Assembly (NCBI GenBank): GCA_963729935.1
Contig: CAVSPW010000008.1
Location: 4,975 to 68,974 of the forward strand
DNA length: 64,000 nucleotides
Reading direction: 5' to 3'
Source: CAIKMD01 sp963729935
GTDB taxonomy: Bacteria > Pseudomonadota > Alphaproteobacteria > ATCC43930 > CGMCC-115725
Below are positions 1 to 6,956 of the stretch, one piece after another. Position 1 is the first letter of the stretch, and every line of letters begins with the position of its first letter. The notes under the pieces were generated by a model that was given only the letters and a program-made list of their open reading frames with translations, searched no databases and was not told where the DNA came from. A program made the position numbers and the translations under genes.

Positions 1-60
1 CTTCGCATGGGGATGCGGCCGCGCCTACCGCCGACGCCGCGAAAGGCGCCCGCAAACACG

Positions 61-297
61 CTAACGCGGGCCGTGCCAGATCGCATCGTCGAATCCGGGC
101 GGAACCGGCGGCGCGTAATAGGTATCGTAGCGGGGATAGCCGCGATTGGCGGGATAGGCGAGATAGCCGCCATAATCGGGATAGGAAGGCTGTCTGATAT
201 AGCCGTAATAATCGGGCGCGGCGCGGAAGTCGCAGCCGCCGAGCGCCACGGCCAGCGCGCCGAGCATGCCGATTCGGATGAGCGCCTTCCTCGTCAT
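61..297 (-). CDS. Small Tyr/Pro-rich lipoprotein
   Basis: Predicted 78-residue lipoprotein. The start ATG at 297 gives MTRKALIRIG, a hydrophobic stretch and a lipobox LGGC at about residues 18-21, so the mature protein would be lipidated at Cys and exported. An upstream in-frame ATG at 324 would add nine polar residues and spoil the signal peptide. The mature part is rich in Tyr, Pro and Gly (YYGYIRQPSYPDYGGY and similar), a low-complexity composition common in small envelope proteins of alphaproteobacteria. No enzymatic domain is recognised. A TTGA-N6-TCAG site, one mismatch from a FixK/FNR box, lies about 70 bp upstream at 362-375, so oxygen-linked control is possible but unproven. Confidence 0.65.
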   Translation of the reverse strand: MTRKALIRIGMLGALAVALGGCDFRAAPDYYGYIRQPSYPDYGGYLAYPANRGYPRYDTYYAPPVPPGFDDAIWHGPR

Positions 298-361
298 CGC
301 ATCGCCCCTCGATCCTCGCGACACCGCCTAGCACAAAAGCGCCCCCGGGCGGCCGGGCGCC

Positions 362-375
362 TTGATCTGGGTCAG
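362..375 (-). promoter_or_regulatory. Degenerate FixK/FNR-type box
   Basis: TTGATCTGGGTCAG fits TTGA-N6-TCAA with one mismatch in the last base. It lies upstream of the lipoprotein gene on the minus strand. Weak on its own; it is listed because four perfect boxes occur in the next 21 kb. Confidence 0.3.
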
Positions 376-420
376 GTTGCGCGGGGCCGGGCGATAGGGC
401 ACAATGTTCTCATTTTGTTC

Positions 421-450
421 TTGACCCCGTCCGGATCACTATGATATAAG
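421..450 (+). promoter_or_regulatory. Candidate sigma70 promoter
   Basis: TTGACC at 421-426 is followed after about 17-18 bases by an ATATAAG stretch (444-450), resembling -35 and -10 elements. A strong terminator follows at 472-512, so the transcript would be a 50-60 nt leader or small RNA unless it reads through into the terminase gene. Confidence 0.4.
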
Positions 451-471
451 GAGTGCATCCTGAGAGGATTC

Positions 472-512
472 GCCCGGCGCCGCGTTGCGGCTTCAGCCGG
501 GCGTTTTCGTTT
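472..512 (+). terminator. Intrinsic terminator upstream of terminase gene
   Basis: GCCCGGC (472-478) pairs with GCCGGGC (496-502), with further GCCGC/GCGGC pairing inside, and is followed by GTTTTCGTTT. This is a classic Rho-independent terminator. It sits between a promoter-like sequence and the terminase start at 564, so it could attenuate that gene or end a short RNA. Confidence 0.65.
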
Positions 513-563
513 GGGGTCTTGGCCCCCCTTCCCCCCATCACACCCCCATCGAAAGCCCCGCCC

Positions 564-1313
564 ATGACGCCGCGGCAGAAGCGTTTCGTCCAGGAATATG
601 CGCGCCTGAAAAACGGCAAGGCGGCGGCGCTGGCGGTTGGATATGCCGAGCGCGCGGCCGCGCCGATGGCGTCGAAGATGCTGCGCAACGAGGCGGTTCA
701 AGCGGCCTTGATCGCGGCCGGCATCGAGATCGCCTTCTCGACCTATGGGCCGAAGCCGGCGACGCGGATCGCGAAAGGACTCACGGTCCGCCAGGAGCGC
801 TTCGTCGAGCATTACCTCGTTCTCGGCAAGGGCGCGGAAGCCGCGCGCCGCGCCGGCTATTCGCCGCGCTCGGCCCCTGCGATCGCCGACAAGCTCTTGA
901 ACACGCCGCGCGTCGCCGCCGCGATCGCGACCGCCAATGCCGAGCGCGCCAAGGCGCTCGCGATCGACGCCAAGCGCGTGCTCGAGGAATTCGCCTGCAT
1001 CGCCTTCGCCGATCTGCGCGCCATTCTCGATTGGGACGAGACCGGCCTGCGCGTGAGGCCGCAAGAGACGATCGACCGGATCGCGCTGGCCGCGATCGCC
1101 GAGATCAGCGAGCGGCCGGGCGGCCGTGGCAAGCTCTTGAAGGTCAAGCTCTTCGACAAGCTCAAGGCGCTCGAGCTTCTGGCCAAGCATCTGGGGCTCT
1201 TCGCGCGCGGGCCGCGCGGCGAACCTCAAAGCCTCGCGATCGACGGCAAGGATCCGCGCGAGGCGCTGCGCGAGCGGCTCGCGCGCCTCGCCGCGGCCAA
1301 GACGAAGAGCTGA
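564..1313 (+). CDS. Phage terminase small subunit with duplicated DNA-binding domain
   Basis: Predicted 249-residue terminase small subunit (Terminase_2-like), which in phages recognises packaging sites. The start ATG at 564 gives MTPRQKRFVQEY, matching the usual N-terminus; longer forms read into the upstream terminator. The N-terminal module occurs twice: residues about 1-55 (TPRQKRFVQEYARLKNGKAA) and about 77-130 (LTVRQERFVEHYLVLGKGAE). The usual C-terminal helical region follows (LLKVKLFDKLKALELLAKHL, then a charged tail). Family members are normally about 150-180 residues with one module, so this copy is unusual. No large terminase, portal or capsid gene follows, so it is an orphan: a prophage relic or a domesticated gene. 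Confidence 0.8.
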   Translation: MTPRQKRFVQEYARLKNGKAAALAVGYAERAAAPMASKMLRNEAVQAALIAAGIEIAFSTYGPKPATRIAKGLTVRQERFVEHYLVLGKGAEAARRAGYSPRSAPAIADKLLNTPRVAAAIATANAERAKALAIDAKRVLEEFACIAFADLRAILDWDETGLRVRPQETIDRIALAAIAEISERPGGRGKLLKVKLFDKLKALELLAKHLGLFARGPRGEPQSLAIDGKDPREALRERLARLAAAKTKS

Positions 1314-1673
1314 GCCTTCAGGCCGCGCGCGGCGATCGCGAATCGCGCGGCGCGAGGGAACCGTGCGCAATCTGCGCGACCGCCGCTTCGATCTCTATCG
1401 CGTCGCCTGGCGCGACACCGGCAAGGGCTGAGCCGCCGGCGCTCTTTACCAAGCCTTCGCTCGCGCCGGGGCCGCGTCAAGCGCGCGATAAAGGATTGTT
1501 AGGAATTGCGCGCCGAGGCGGAAAAAATGATGGGAGACGCGGCCGGATTTGCGGGGATCTCCGCCGAACTCACGCGCGCGATGCTGGGCTGGAAGGCCAA
1601 GGCCGCCAAATAATCCAAGCGGCCGCTCGGAATGCGGATGCGGCCGCGCCGGTCATTCTCGAGCGCGCCGCGC
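1314..1673. other. Gap downstream of terminase with possible coding remnants
   Basis: No convincing gene. Two short plus-strand ORFs may be remnants: GTG 1363-1431 (22 codons) and TTG 1506-1613 (35 codons, Ala/Lys-rich, with internal ATGs at 1527 and 1530). Neither can be assigned to a family. They may be leftover phage or helical-protein sequence. Confidence 0.25.
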
Positions 1674-2072
1674 TCAGAACCATTGCCGCAATTCGATGCG
1701 GTTGGCGTCGGGATCCTCGATCTCGGCGCGCGCGTAGAACCCCTCGCGCAGGCGCGGCCCCCACACCACCTCGATATCCTTGGTCTTGAGGAACGCGATC
1801 GCGGCGAGCATGTCATCGACCTCGAGCGCGATCATGCGATAGCCCTTGTGCTCGGCCCGGGGCGCGGGCGCGACATCGGCGCCCCGATAGGTGATGAGCT
1901 CCACCGTCGTGCCGCCGAGCTCCAAATAGGCCAGATCCATCGGCACGCCGAGGCCCGAGCGCTCGATCCGCTCTTGCGAGCGCAGGCCGAAGCCCAGGAT
2001 CTGCGTATAGAATTCGATCATGCGCTCGGGCTCGCCGGTCACGATCTCGACGTGATCGATACGCTTGAACAT
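1674..2072 (-). CDS. VOC family (glyoxalase/bleomycin-resistance fold) protein
   Basis: Predicted 132-residue single-domain VOC protein. It begins MFKRIDHVEIVTGEPERMIEFYTQILGF, the first beta-alpha-beta-beta-beta half with the metal-ligand His in IDHVEI. A Glu sits in the strand GTTVELITY, and the second half ends with DPDANRIELRQWF, whose Glu is the usual last ligand. The start at 2072 fits the family N-terminus; the longer ORF adds an unrelated Arg/Pro tail. These proteins are small cytoplasmic metal-dependent lyases, isomerases, dioxygenases or binding proteins, and the substrate cannot be told. A FixK-type box lies about 110 bp upstream at 2179-2192 and may serve this gene, dps, or both. 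Confidence 0.8.
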   Translation of the reverse strand: MFKRIDHVEIVTGEPERMIEFYTQILGFGLRSQERIERSGLGVPMDLAYLELGGTTVELITYRGADVAPAPRAEHKGYRMIALEVDDMLAAIAFLKTKDIEVVWGPRLREGFYARAEIEDPDANRIELRQWF

Positions 2073-2178
2073 GGGCCGCCTCCCCTTTGCGTCTTGCCCT
2101 CTTGTAGCATGAACCGGCCGGAAGCGCGCCCAAGGCTTGCGCGGCGGCGGCGCGGCATCGATCCGACCATCGCCCGAC

Positions 2179-2192
2179 TTGATGCAGATCAA
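2179..2192. promoter_or_regulatory. FixK/FNR-type box (TTGATGCAGATCAA)
   Basis: Perfect TTGA-N6-TCAA dyad between the divergent VOC gene (start 2072) and dps (start 2402). The family of regulators is known to activate genes under low oxygen. Which gene it serves is inference. Confidence 0.6.
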
Positions 2193-2238
2193 CATCGCGC
2201 CTCGCCGATGTTGGGAAAGTCTTGCAGCGGCGCCGGCA

Positions 2239-2261
2239 TTAGATTATAATTATTCTAATCT
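2239..2261. promoter_or_regulatory. AT-rich dyad upstream of dps, possible metalloregulator site
   Basis: AGATTA (2241-2246) and TAATCT (2256-2261) form a perfect inverted repeat, with TTAGA/TCTAA half-sites, in one of the few AT-rich spots of the window. Iron-responsive Irr/Fur-type operators in alphaproteobacteria use similar TTAGAA/TTCTAA halves but with closer spacing. Dps genes are often iron- or peroxide-controlled, so an operator role is plausible. Confidence 0.4.
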
Positions 2262-2289
2262 AGAGTTCCGGCGTAAGGAGACGTCCGAC

Positions 2290-2379
2290 ATGACCGACAA
2301 GCCCGTTCCGACGAGGACGGCCGGCGACCCGCCGGCGGACAATCGGAATGCGATGACGCCGCGCGCCGGATCTCGATAA
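2290..2379 (+). CDS. Possible 29-residue peptide upstream of dps
   Basis: Short ORF starting MTDKPVPTRTAGDPPADNRN with a good ribosome-binding site (GTAAGGAG, 9 bases before the ATG) and ending 22 bases before the dps start. It is polar and Pro-rich with no recognisable domain. It may be a leader peptide, a small co-expressed protein, or chance. Confidence 0.35.
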   Translation: MTDKPVPTRTAGDPPADNRNAMTPRAGSR

Positions 2380-2401
2380 CCCACTCTTTGGAGACCGACC
2401 C

Positions 2402-2902
2402 ATGCCCCTGAAGGAAAACCTCTCGACCAAGACCGTTTCGATCGACATCGGCATCGGCCAGGACGAGCGCAAGGCGATCGCCGACGGGCTGTCGCATCTC
2501 TTGGCCGACACCTACACCCTCTATCTCAAGACCCACAATTATCATTGGAACGTCACCGGCCCGATGTTCAACACGCTGCATCTGATGTTCGAGACGCAGT
2601 ACAACGAGCTGGCGCTCGCGGTCGATCTGATCGCGGAGCGCATCCGCGCGCTCGGCTATCCGGCGCCCGGCAGCTACGCCCAATACGCCAAGCTGTCGAG
2701 CATCAAGGAGAGCGAAAGCGTGCCCGCCGCCGAGGAGATGATCGCCGATCTCGTCAAAGGCCAGGAGGCCGTGGTCCGAACCGCGCGCAAGGTCTTTCCG
2801 ACGGCGGAGAAAGCGGCCGACGAGCCGACCGCGGATCTTTTGACGCAGCGCATGCAGATCCACGAAAAGACCGCCTGGATGTTGCGCGCCATGCTCGAAT
2901 AG
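2402..2902 (+). CDS. dps: Dps ferritin-like DNA-protection protein
   Basis: 166-residue Dps. It assembles into a dodecamer that oxidises and stores iron using H2O2 and shields DNA under starvation or oxidative stress. The signature THNYHWNVTGPMFNTLHLMFE followed by AVDLIAERI carries the inter-subunit ferroxidase ligands (H48, H60, D75, E79). Length is typical. The short N-terminus, with Lys4 and Lys10, may aid DNA contact. The start at 2402 follows GGAGACCGACC. Upstream lie a FixK box and an AT-rich dyad, suggesting control by oxygen and iron. Confidence 0.93.
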   Translation: MPLKENLSTKTVSIDIGIGQDERKAIADGLSHLLADTYTLYLKTHNYHWNVTGPMFNTLHLMFETQYNELALAVDLIAERIRALGYPAPGSYAQYAKLSSIKESESVPAAEEMIADLVKGQEAVVRTARKVFPTAEKAADEPTADLLTQRMQIHEKTAWMLRAMLE

Positions 2903-2974
2903 GCCCTCGCCTTCTCAAGGCGCATCATCGATCGAAACGCGCAGGCCGGGCCCCGGCGACATCGGAGAGCGGCG

Positions 2975-3760
2975 ATGACGCAAGGCGAACCGATTGGCGA
3001 TATCCCCGGCTTGGGGCCAGAGGCCTATGCGCGCTGGCGCGGTCGCGAGCTCGGGACGATCACCGAAGCGCTCGAGCGGCGGTTGATTCTCGATCTCGTC
3101 GGCGCCGTGGAGGGCCGCCGCATTCTCGATGTCGGATGCGGCGATGGCGAGCTGGCCGTCGCGCTTTCGGGACGCGGCGCCGCCGTTGCCGGGGTCGATG
3201 CCTCGGCTTCCATGATCGAGGCGGCCCGAGCAAGGGCGGAGCGGCAGCGGGCCCCTGTCTCCTTTCAGGTGGCGAGCGCGCAAAGCCTGCCCTTCGCGGC
3301 GGAAGAATTCGATATCGTGGTGGCGGTCACGATCCTTTGCTTCGTCGAGGATGCCGCGCCCGTGTTTCAAGAGATGGCCCGCGTCCTGCGCCCGGGCGGA
3401 CGCCTCGTCATCGGCGAGCTTGGCAAGTGGAGTTCCTGGGCGGCGGCGCGCCGCCTTCGCGGCTGGCTCGGCTCGCCGCTCTGGCGCAAGGGCCGGTTTC
3501 GCAGCGCCAAAGAGCTTCGCGCGCTTGCCGAGCAGGCGGGCCTCGTTCCCGCGCCGGTTCGAGGCGCCGTCTACTATCCCCGATTCCAAATCGCGGCGAA
3601 GGCGCTGGCGCCTTTCGATCCCGCCTTCAGCCGCTTGACGACGGCCGGCGCGGCGTTCCTCGCGCTTTCCGCCGTCAAACGCGCCGCGGCTCCGGACGCG
3701 AAGGACCCGAAAGCTGCCATCGAGAACGCGCCGCTCGTCCACACGGGGAATGCCGCGTGA
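2975..3760 (+). CDS. Class I SAM-dependent methyltransferase with repeat-derived tail
   Basis: 261 residues. The Rossmann methyltransferase core is clear: motif I ILDVGCGDGELAVAL (about 50-64), acidic residue in AGVDAS, FDIVVAVTILCFVED, and the post-motif VLRPGGRLVIGELG. It resembles the Methyltransf_11 (UbiE-like) group; the substrate is unknown. After the expected end the frame continues into ALSAVKRAAAPDAKDPKAAIENAPLV (split here: ALSAVKRAAAPDAKD, then PKAAIENAPLV). The DNA for this tail matches non-coding repeats at 8041-8079 and 11217-11253, so the last ~35 residues appear to be captured repeat sequence. An RBS (GGAGAGC) precedes the ATG. Confidence 0.82.
   Translation: MTQGEPIGDIPGLGPEAYARWRGRELGTITEALERRLILDLVGAVEGRRILDVGCGDGELAVALSGRGAAVAGVDASASMIEAARARAERQRAPVSFQVASAQSLPFAAEEFDIVVAVTILCFVEDAAPVFQEMARVLRPGGRLVIGELGKWSSWAAARRLRGWLGSPLWRKGRFRSAKELRALAEQAGLVPAPVRGAVYYPRFQIAAKALAPFDPAFSRLTTAGAAFLALSAVKRAAAPDAKDPKAAIENAPLVHTGNAA
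3662..3740. repeat. Dispersed repeat copy (type D) inside methyltransferase 3' end
   Basis: Bases 3662-3700 match 8041-8079 at 36 of 39 positions, and 3703-3740 resemble 11217-11253. The two halves are joined here but separate elsewhere, which suggests this copy is the fullest. Confidence 0.55.
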
Positions 3761-4001
3761 TTTGTCCGGGAGCATCGTCCGATGACGCTCCACTCACACG
3801 CGCCGCGCTCATGGCGCATGAGTTGAGGCTCCAGCTTTTGGACCTCCAATCACATCCGGCACGATGCCATCAAGAGAGAAGCTGGGCTTACGAAAATACC
3901 ACCAAAACGCACATTTGACGGACTCGGCGGAATCGACGCGATAGACCCTGACCGGACTATTCGCGGACGCCCCACCGCCCTGTCCGCCCCCGGATGTTCC
4001 A

Positions 4002-4472
4002 TCATCGCCGGCCGATCGCAGCGGCCAAGACGTAAAGCGCCATGACGATGACCACGACCGACCCGATCGTGTAAAGCGTCGCGCGGACCTCATGGCTTTG
4101 CTTGGTCGCATAGGCGAGCGAATGACCGAGACGCGCGCCGACGAAGCCGTACATCAGAATGTTCGCCAGCAGGTATGTCGGTCCCGTAGCGACAAACAGC
4201 AGTCCGCAGGCAACGAAGGCCGGAATATTTTCCAGATCGTTGCGGTGCATCCGCCGCGAGCGATCCACGTAGTCGTTCGATTCGAGCTGCTCGGGGTGCG
4301 GATTTCGGTTGATCAGCCCGGCTTGGACATCTTCGGGGGTCGCCCAGCCACCGCCAATTTTTAGCATTCTGTAGACCGTCATCCATCCTTGGCCCATGAG
4401 CTTCAGGATCATGATCGCGGCGGCGATCATGTAGGTGACGAAGACGGGGTTCTCCATGCCGAAGGCGCTCAT
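4002..4472 (-). CDS. MAPEG family membrane protein (MGST-like)
   Basis: 156-residue inner-membrane protein with four hydrophobic helices (about 10-30, 80-97, 100-118, 130-152). The cytoplasmic loop RRMHRNDLENIPAF matches the MAPEG signature of the MGST1/prostaglandin E synthase group, where Arg and Asn residues bind glutathione. The likely role is glutathione-dependent detoxification or peroxidase activity, by family inference. It is transcribed alone on the minus strand. The start at 4472 begins MSAFGMENPVF, at the family N-terminus. Confidence 0.82.
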   Translation of the reverse strand: MSAFGMENPVFVTYMIAAAIMILKLMGQGWMTVYRMLKIGGGWATPEDVQAGLINRNPHPEQLESNDYVDRSRRMHRNDLENIPAFVACGLLFVATGPTYLLANILMYGFVGARLGHSLAYATKQSHEVRATLYTIGSVVVIVMALYVLAAAIGRR

Positions 4473-4630
4473 CGCTTTTCTCCAATCGAAACGGTCTGTT
4501 CCGGTGTCGCCCCTCGGCCCGCTGGCGTTGGAGGCGCATGTTGATGAATGTCCATTGGGTCCTTCCCGGGTTCGCCAAAGTTGGGAACCGGCTTCCTCGG
4601 TCGAGACCGAATGAACGAGCTATCGGGACT

Positions 4631-5365
4631 TCACCGCGAGGCGCTGCCTTCGAGCCGCGCGCCAAGCGCCCGCAGCAGCGCCGCGCCGTCGCCGCGCCAG
4701 GCGGGCCCGTGCATGCAGGCGAGCGTGGTCGGTTCGAGCTTCGCCAACCGCTCGATCATCGCGCCGGCATCCTTGGTGTGAGAGAAATAGTCGAGCGCGC
4801 CGCGGAACGCCTCGCTCGGCTCGAGGATGTCGTCTTGCGTGGTCGCCGGATGCTGCGCGCCGCCCTGGGTAAAGAGATCGCCGCACAGGAAGGTGCGCGT
4901 CGTTTCCTCCATCAGGAAGCCGCATTCCCAGCCATGCGGCAGGTGCGGCGTCGCGAGCCAGCGCAGCTTGTGTGCGCCGATCGAGATGAGTTCGCCATCA
5001 TCGAGCGGTCGGGGCTCGCGATCGGCGACGTCGCCGACCGAGACCATCGCGGCGATCGTGCCGCAGAGCGGCGCCGCCCGGGGCGCAACCGCCAGGAATT
5101 CGTTGAGGGCGCCGCATTCATCCGCTTCGTAATGCGAGAACGAGATATGGCGCAGCCGTTCCGCCGGCATCACCGCCTGGATCGCCTCCCGCACCAGCGG
5201 AAAGGTCTTGCGCAGGCCGGTGTGAAAGAGGAGCGGCTCCTCGTCGAGGATCAGATATTGGTTAAAGCTGAAGCCGCCCGGCACGACGCTGACCGGGGTG
5301 CTGATGCGGTAGATGCCTTGGGCAATTTCGTCGATCGCGGTGCCGGAACTCTGGTTGGTGATCAT
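4631..5365 (-). CDS. ODP-type MBL-fold di-iron protein
   Basis: 244-residue metallo-beta-lactamase fold protein of the flavodiiron/ODP type, lacking a flavodoxin domain. Metal motifs are SHYEADECG (HxExD), the His cluster in TPHLPHGWE, Asp in LCGDLF and a final His in CMHGP. The HxExD form (Glu replacing the second His of HxHxDH) is diagnostic of oxygen- or NO-handling di-iron proteins. AAGGAGG seven bases before ATG 5365 sets the start; the ATG at 5380 lacks an RBS. It diverges from an ECF sigma gene at 5460 and is a likely target of that factor. Role in O2/NO sensing or reduction is inference. Confidence 0.82.
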   Translation of the reverse strand: MITNQSSGTAIDEIAQGIYRISTPVSVVPGGFSFNQYLILDEEPLLFHTGLRKTFPLVREAIQAVMPAERLRHISFSHYEADECGALNEFLAVAPRAAPLCGTIAAMVSVGDVADREPRPLDDGELISIGAHKLRWLATPHLPHGWECGFLMEETTRTFLCGDLFTQGGAQHPATTQDDILEPSEAFRGALDYFSHTKDAGAMIERLAKLEPTTLACMHGPAWRGDGAALLRALGARLEGSASR

Positions 5366-5398
5366 GGAAACCTCCTTCAATGCAATGCCGTGAAGGTT

Positions 5399-5425
5399 GT
5401 GTAACGGGAAGGCGCGTCGTTACAC
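5399..5425. promoter_or_regulatory. Inverted GTGTAACG/CGTTACAC pair between divergent MBL and sigma genes
   Basis: GTGTAACG (5399-5406) and CGTTACAC (5418-5425) form a perfect 8-bp dyad with an 11-bp spacer, midway between starts 5365 (-) and 5460 (+). GTAAC-type hexamers serve as -35 elements for some alphaproteobacterial ECF factors (for example Caulobacter SigF, GTAACC). Two face-to-face ECF promoters, or a repressor operator, both fit. Confidence 0.4.
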
Positions 5426-5459
5426 TTCCAGATGAAAGGTTTTCGGCTATGTTGTCCCG

Positions 5460-6038
5460 ATGCAGGCCCCGAGGGTCGATCCGGCATCCGACGACGCCGC
5501 CCTGGTCCGCGCCATCGGCGCCGCCGCGCCGGCGCCTGATGGCCGCGCCGAGGCCGAGCTTTACCGCCGTCTCGCGCCCCGCGTCCGGCTCTACGGGCTG
5601 CGCCATCTGCGCGATCCGCACGCCGCCGCGGACTTGGCGCAGCAGGTGCTTCTCATGACGATCGAAAAACTGCGCGCCGGCGCGCTTCGCGAGCCTGAAA
5701 AACTGGCATCCTTCGTGCTGGGCATGTGCCGGCTGGTGGTCCTCGATCTACGCCGCGGCACGGTGCGGCGCGACGCCTTGCTGCGCGCCTATGGCGATCT
5801 CGAACAGGTGACGGAGCCGGCCGCGCTCAAGGAACTCGACGAGCGCAGGCTTGCGCGCTGCATGGAGGGGCTCGCCGAGCGCGCGCGCTCGGTGCTCGTC
5901 TTGAGCTTCTTCGCCGACAAATCCGCCGCCGAGGTGGGGCGCGAGCTCGGCCTGACGGCGGAGAATGCGCGCGTGATCCGCCACCGCGCGCTCGTCAGGC
6001 TGCGCGAATGCATGGGCGGAGCGGAGGCGGTGCCGTGA
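5460..6038 (+). CDS. ECF-type RNA polymerase sigma factor
   Basis: 192 residues. Region 2 spans about 25-100 (YGLRHLRDPHAAADLAQQVLL, whose DPHAAADLAQQ is the region 2.2/2.3 core). Region 4 spans about 125-185, with the helix-turn-helix ADKSAAEVGRELGLTAENARVIRHRALVRLRE. It directs polymerase to a small stress regulon. The stop overlaps the start of the anti-sigma gene (GTGA), showing translational coupling. It diverges from the ODP-type MBL gene, its probable target, and is probably autoregulated through the dyad at 5399-5425. Confidence 0.85.
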   Translation: MQAPRVDPASDDAALVRAIGAAAPAPDGRAEAELYRRLAPRVRLYGLRHLRDPHAAADLAQQVLLMTIEKLRAGALREPEKLASFVLGMCRLVVLDLRRGTVRRDALLRAYGDLEQVTEPAALKELDERRLARCMEGLAERARSVLVLSFFADKSAAEVGRELGLTAENARVIRHRALVRLRECMGGAEAVP

Positions 6039-6598
6039 CCCAAGCTTGCGCTGCGCCCATTTCCTTCGGCACGCTCATCGAATATTGGTTCGGGGAGATT
6101 GGCGCCGACGCCGAGGAGCGCATCGAAGACCATCTCCTCGGCTGCGCCCATTGCAGCGCCGAGCTCGAAGCCTTGGTCGAACTCGGCCAGGGTTTGCGCG
6201 CGGCGTTCGAGAACGGCGCGATCCATGCCGTGTTCTCGGCACCGTTCGTCGAGGCGATGAAGGCGCGCGGGATGCGCGTGCGCGAATATCCGGTCTCTCC
6301 GGGCGGAAGCGTGCATTGCACCATCGCCGCCGATGACGACGCGGTGATCGGCCGGTTGAAAGCACCGCTCGCGGGCCTCGGGCGGGTCGATGTGGTCAGC
6401 ACGGACGAGGCGGGCGGGCTGATCTTCCGGTTCGATGATGTTCCCTACGATCCCGTCGCGGGCGAAGTGCTGTTCTGCCCGCCGGCTTCGCTCTTCAAGC
6501 AGATGCCGGCGCATACGGAAAAGATCCGGTTGCTCGCGGTCGGGCCCGAGGGCGAGCGCACGATAGCCGATTACACCTTCATTCACACGCCGAGCTGA
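6035..6598 (+). CDS. Zinc-binding (ZAS-type) anti-sigma factor
   Basis: 187 residues from GTG 6035. The N-terminal zf-HC2-like motif EDHLLGCAHCSAEL (HxxxCxxC, about residues 33-46) is the zinc anti-sigma signature, which often senses oxidants through thiol oxidation. No transmembrane segment is visible, so it should be cytoplasmic. The C-terminal 110 residues (REYPVSPGGSVHCTIAADDD onward) look like a beta-rich sensory domain of unknown ligand. The four-base overlap with the sigma gene supports a sigma/anti-sigma pair. Confidence 0.75.
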   Translation: MTQACAAPISFGTLIEYWFGEIGADAEERIEDHLLGCAHCSAELEALVELGQGLRAAFENGAIHAVFSAPFVEAMKARGMRVREYPVSPGGSVHCTIAADDDAVIGRLKAPLAGLGRVDVVSTDEAGGLIFRFDDVPYDPVAGEVLFCPPASLFKQMPAHTEKIRLLAVGPEGERTIADYTFIHTPS

Positions 6599-6956
6599 TC
6601 GCGGCCACGGCGCGCGAGATCGCCGGGACCGCCTCGATCGGCGCGACATTGACGCCATGCGATCTTGCGGAACACCGCAAAGTCCGGTGCTGTGCCGGCT
6701 TCCGATGTTGTGGCCAGCCCTTCCACCGGCATGTAAGGGCCCCTGGAATGGTCGCCACTGATCGGAAGCGGTATGCCGCTATTTGGCACAACTTGGACCC
6801 GCGGCAATTTCGGCCATTCGGTCGCTATCGGGGCAAAACGGACCCATCGCCGACGAACCGAAACCGGCGCTGATGACCCGATGCCGGAAACAGCTTGTTG
6901 CACGCTTGCCGATCTTCCAAAATTCGCTTCGTCGTTTCGCCGCAAAGGATTCCCGC
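6599..6956. other. Non-coding gap, nothing assigned
   Basis: No ORF here has coding character or family resemblance. Short frames on both strands look like decayed sequence. An AAAGGA ribosome-binding site for the next gene occurs near its 3' end. Confidence 0.4.

Noticed and set aside
3761..4001. Minus-strand ORF with KCAFWWYFRKPSFSLDG pattern
   Set aside because: No start/RBS support or recognisable family; treated as intergenic.
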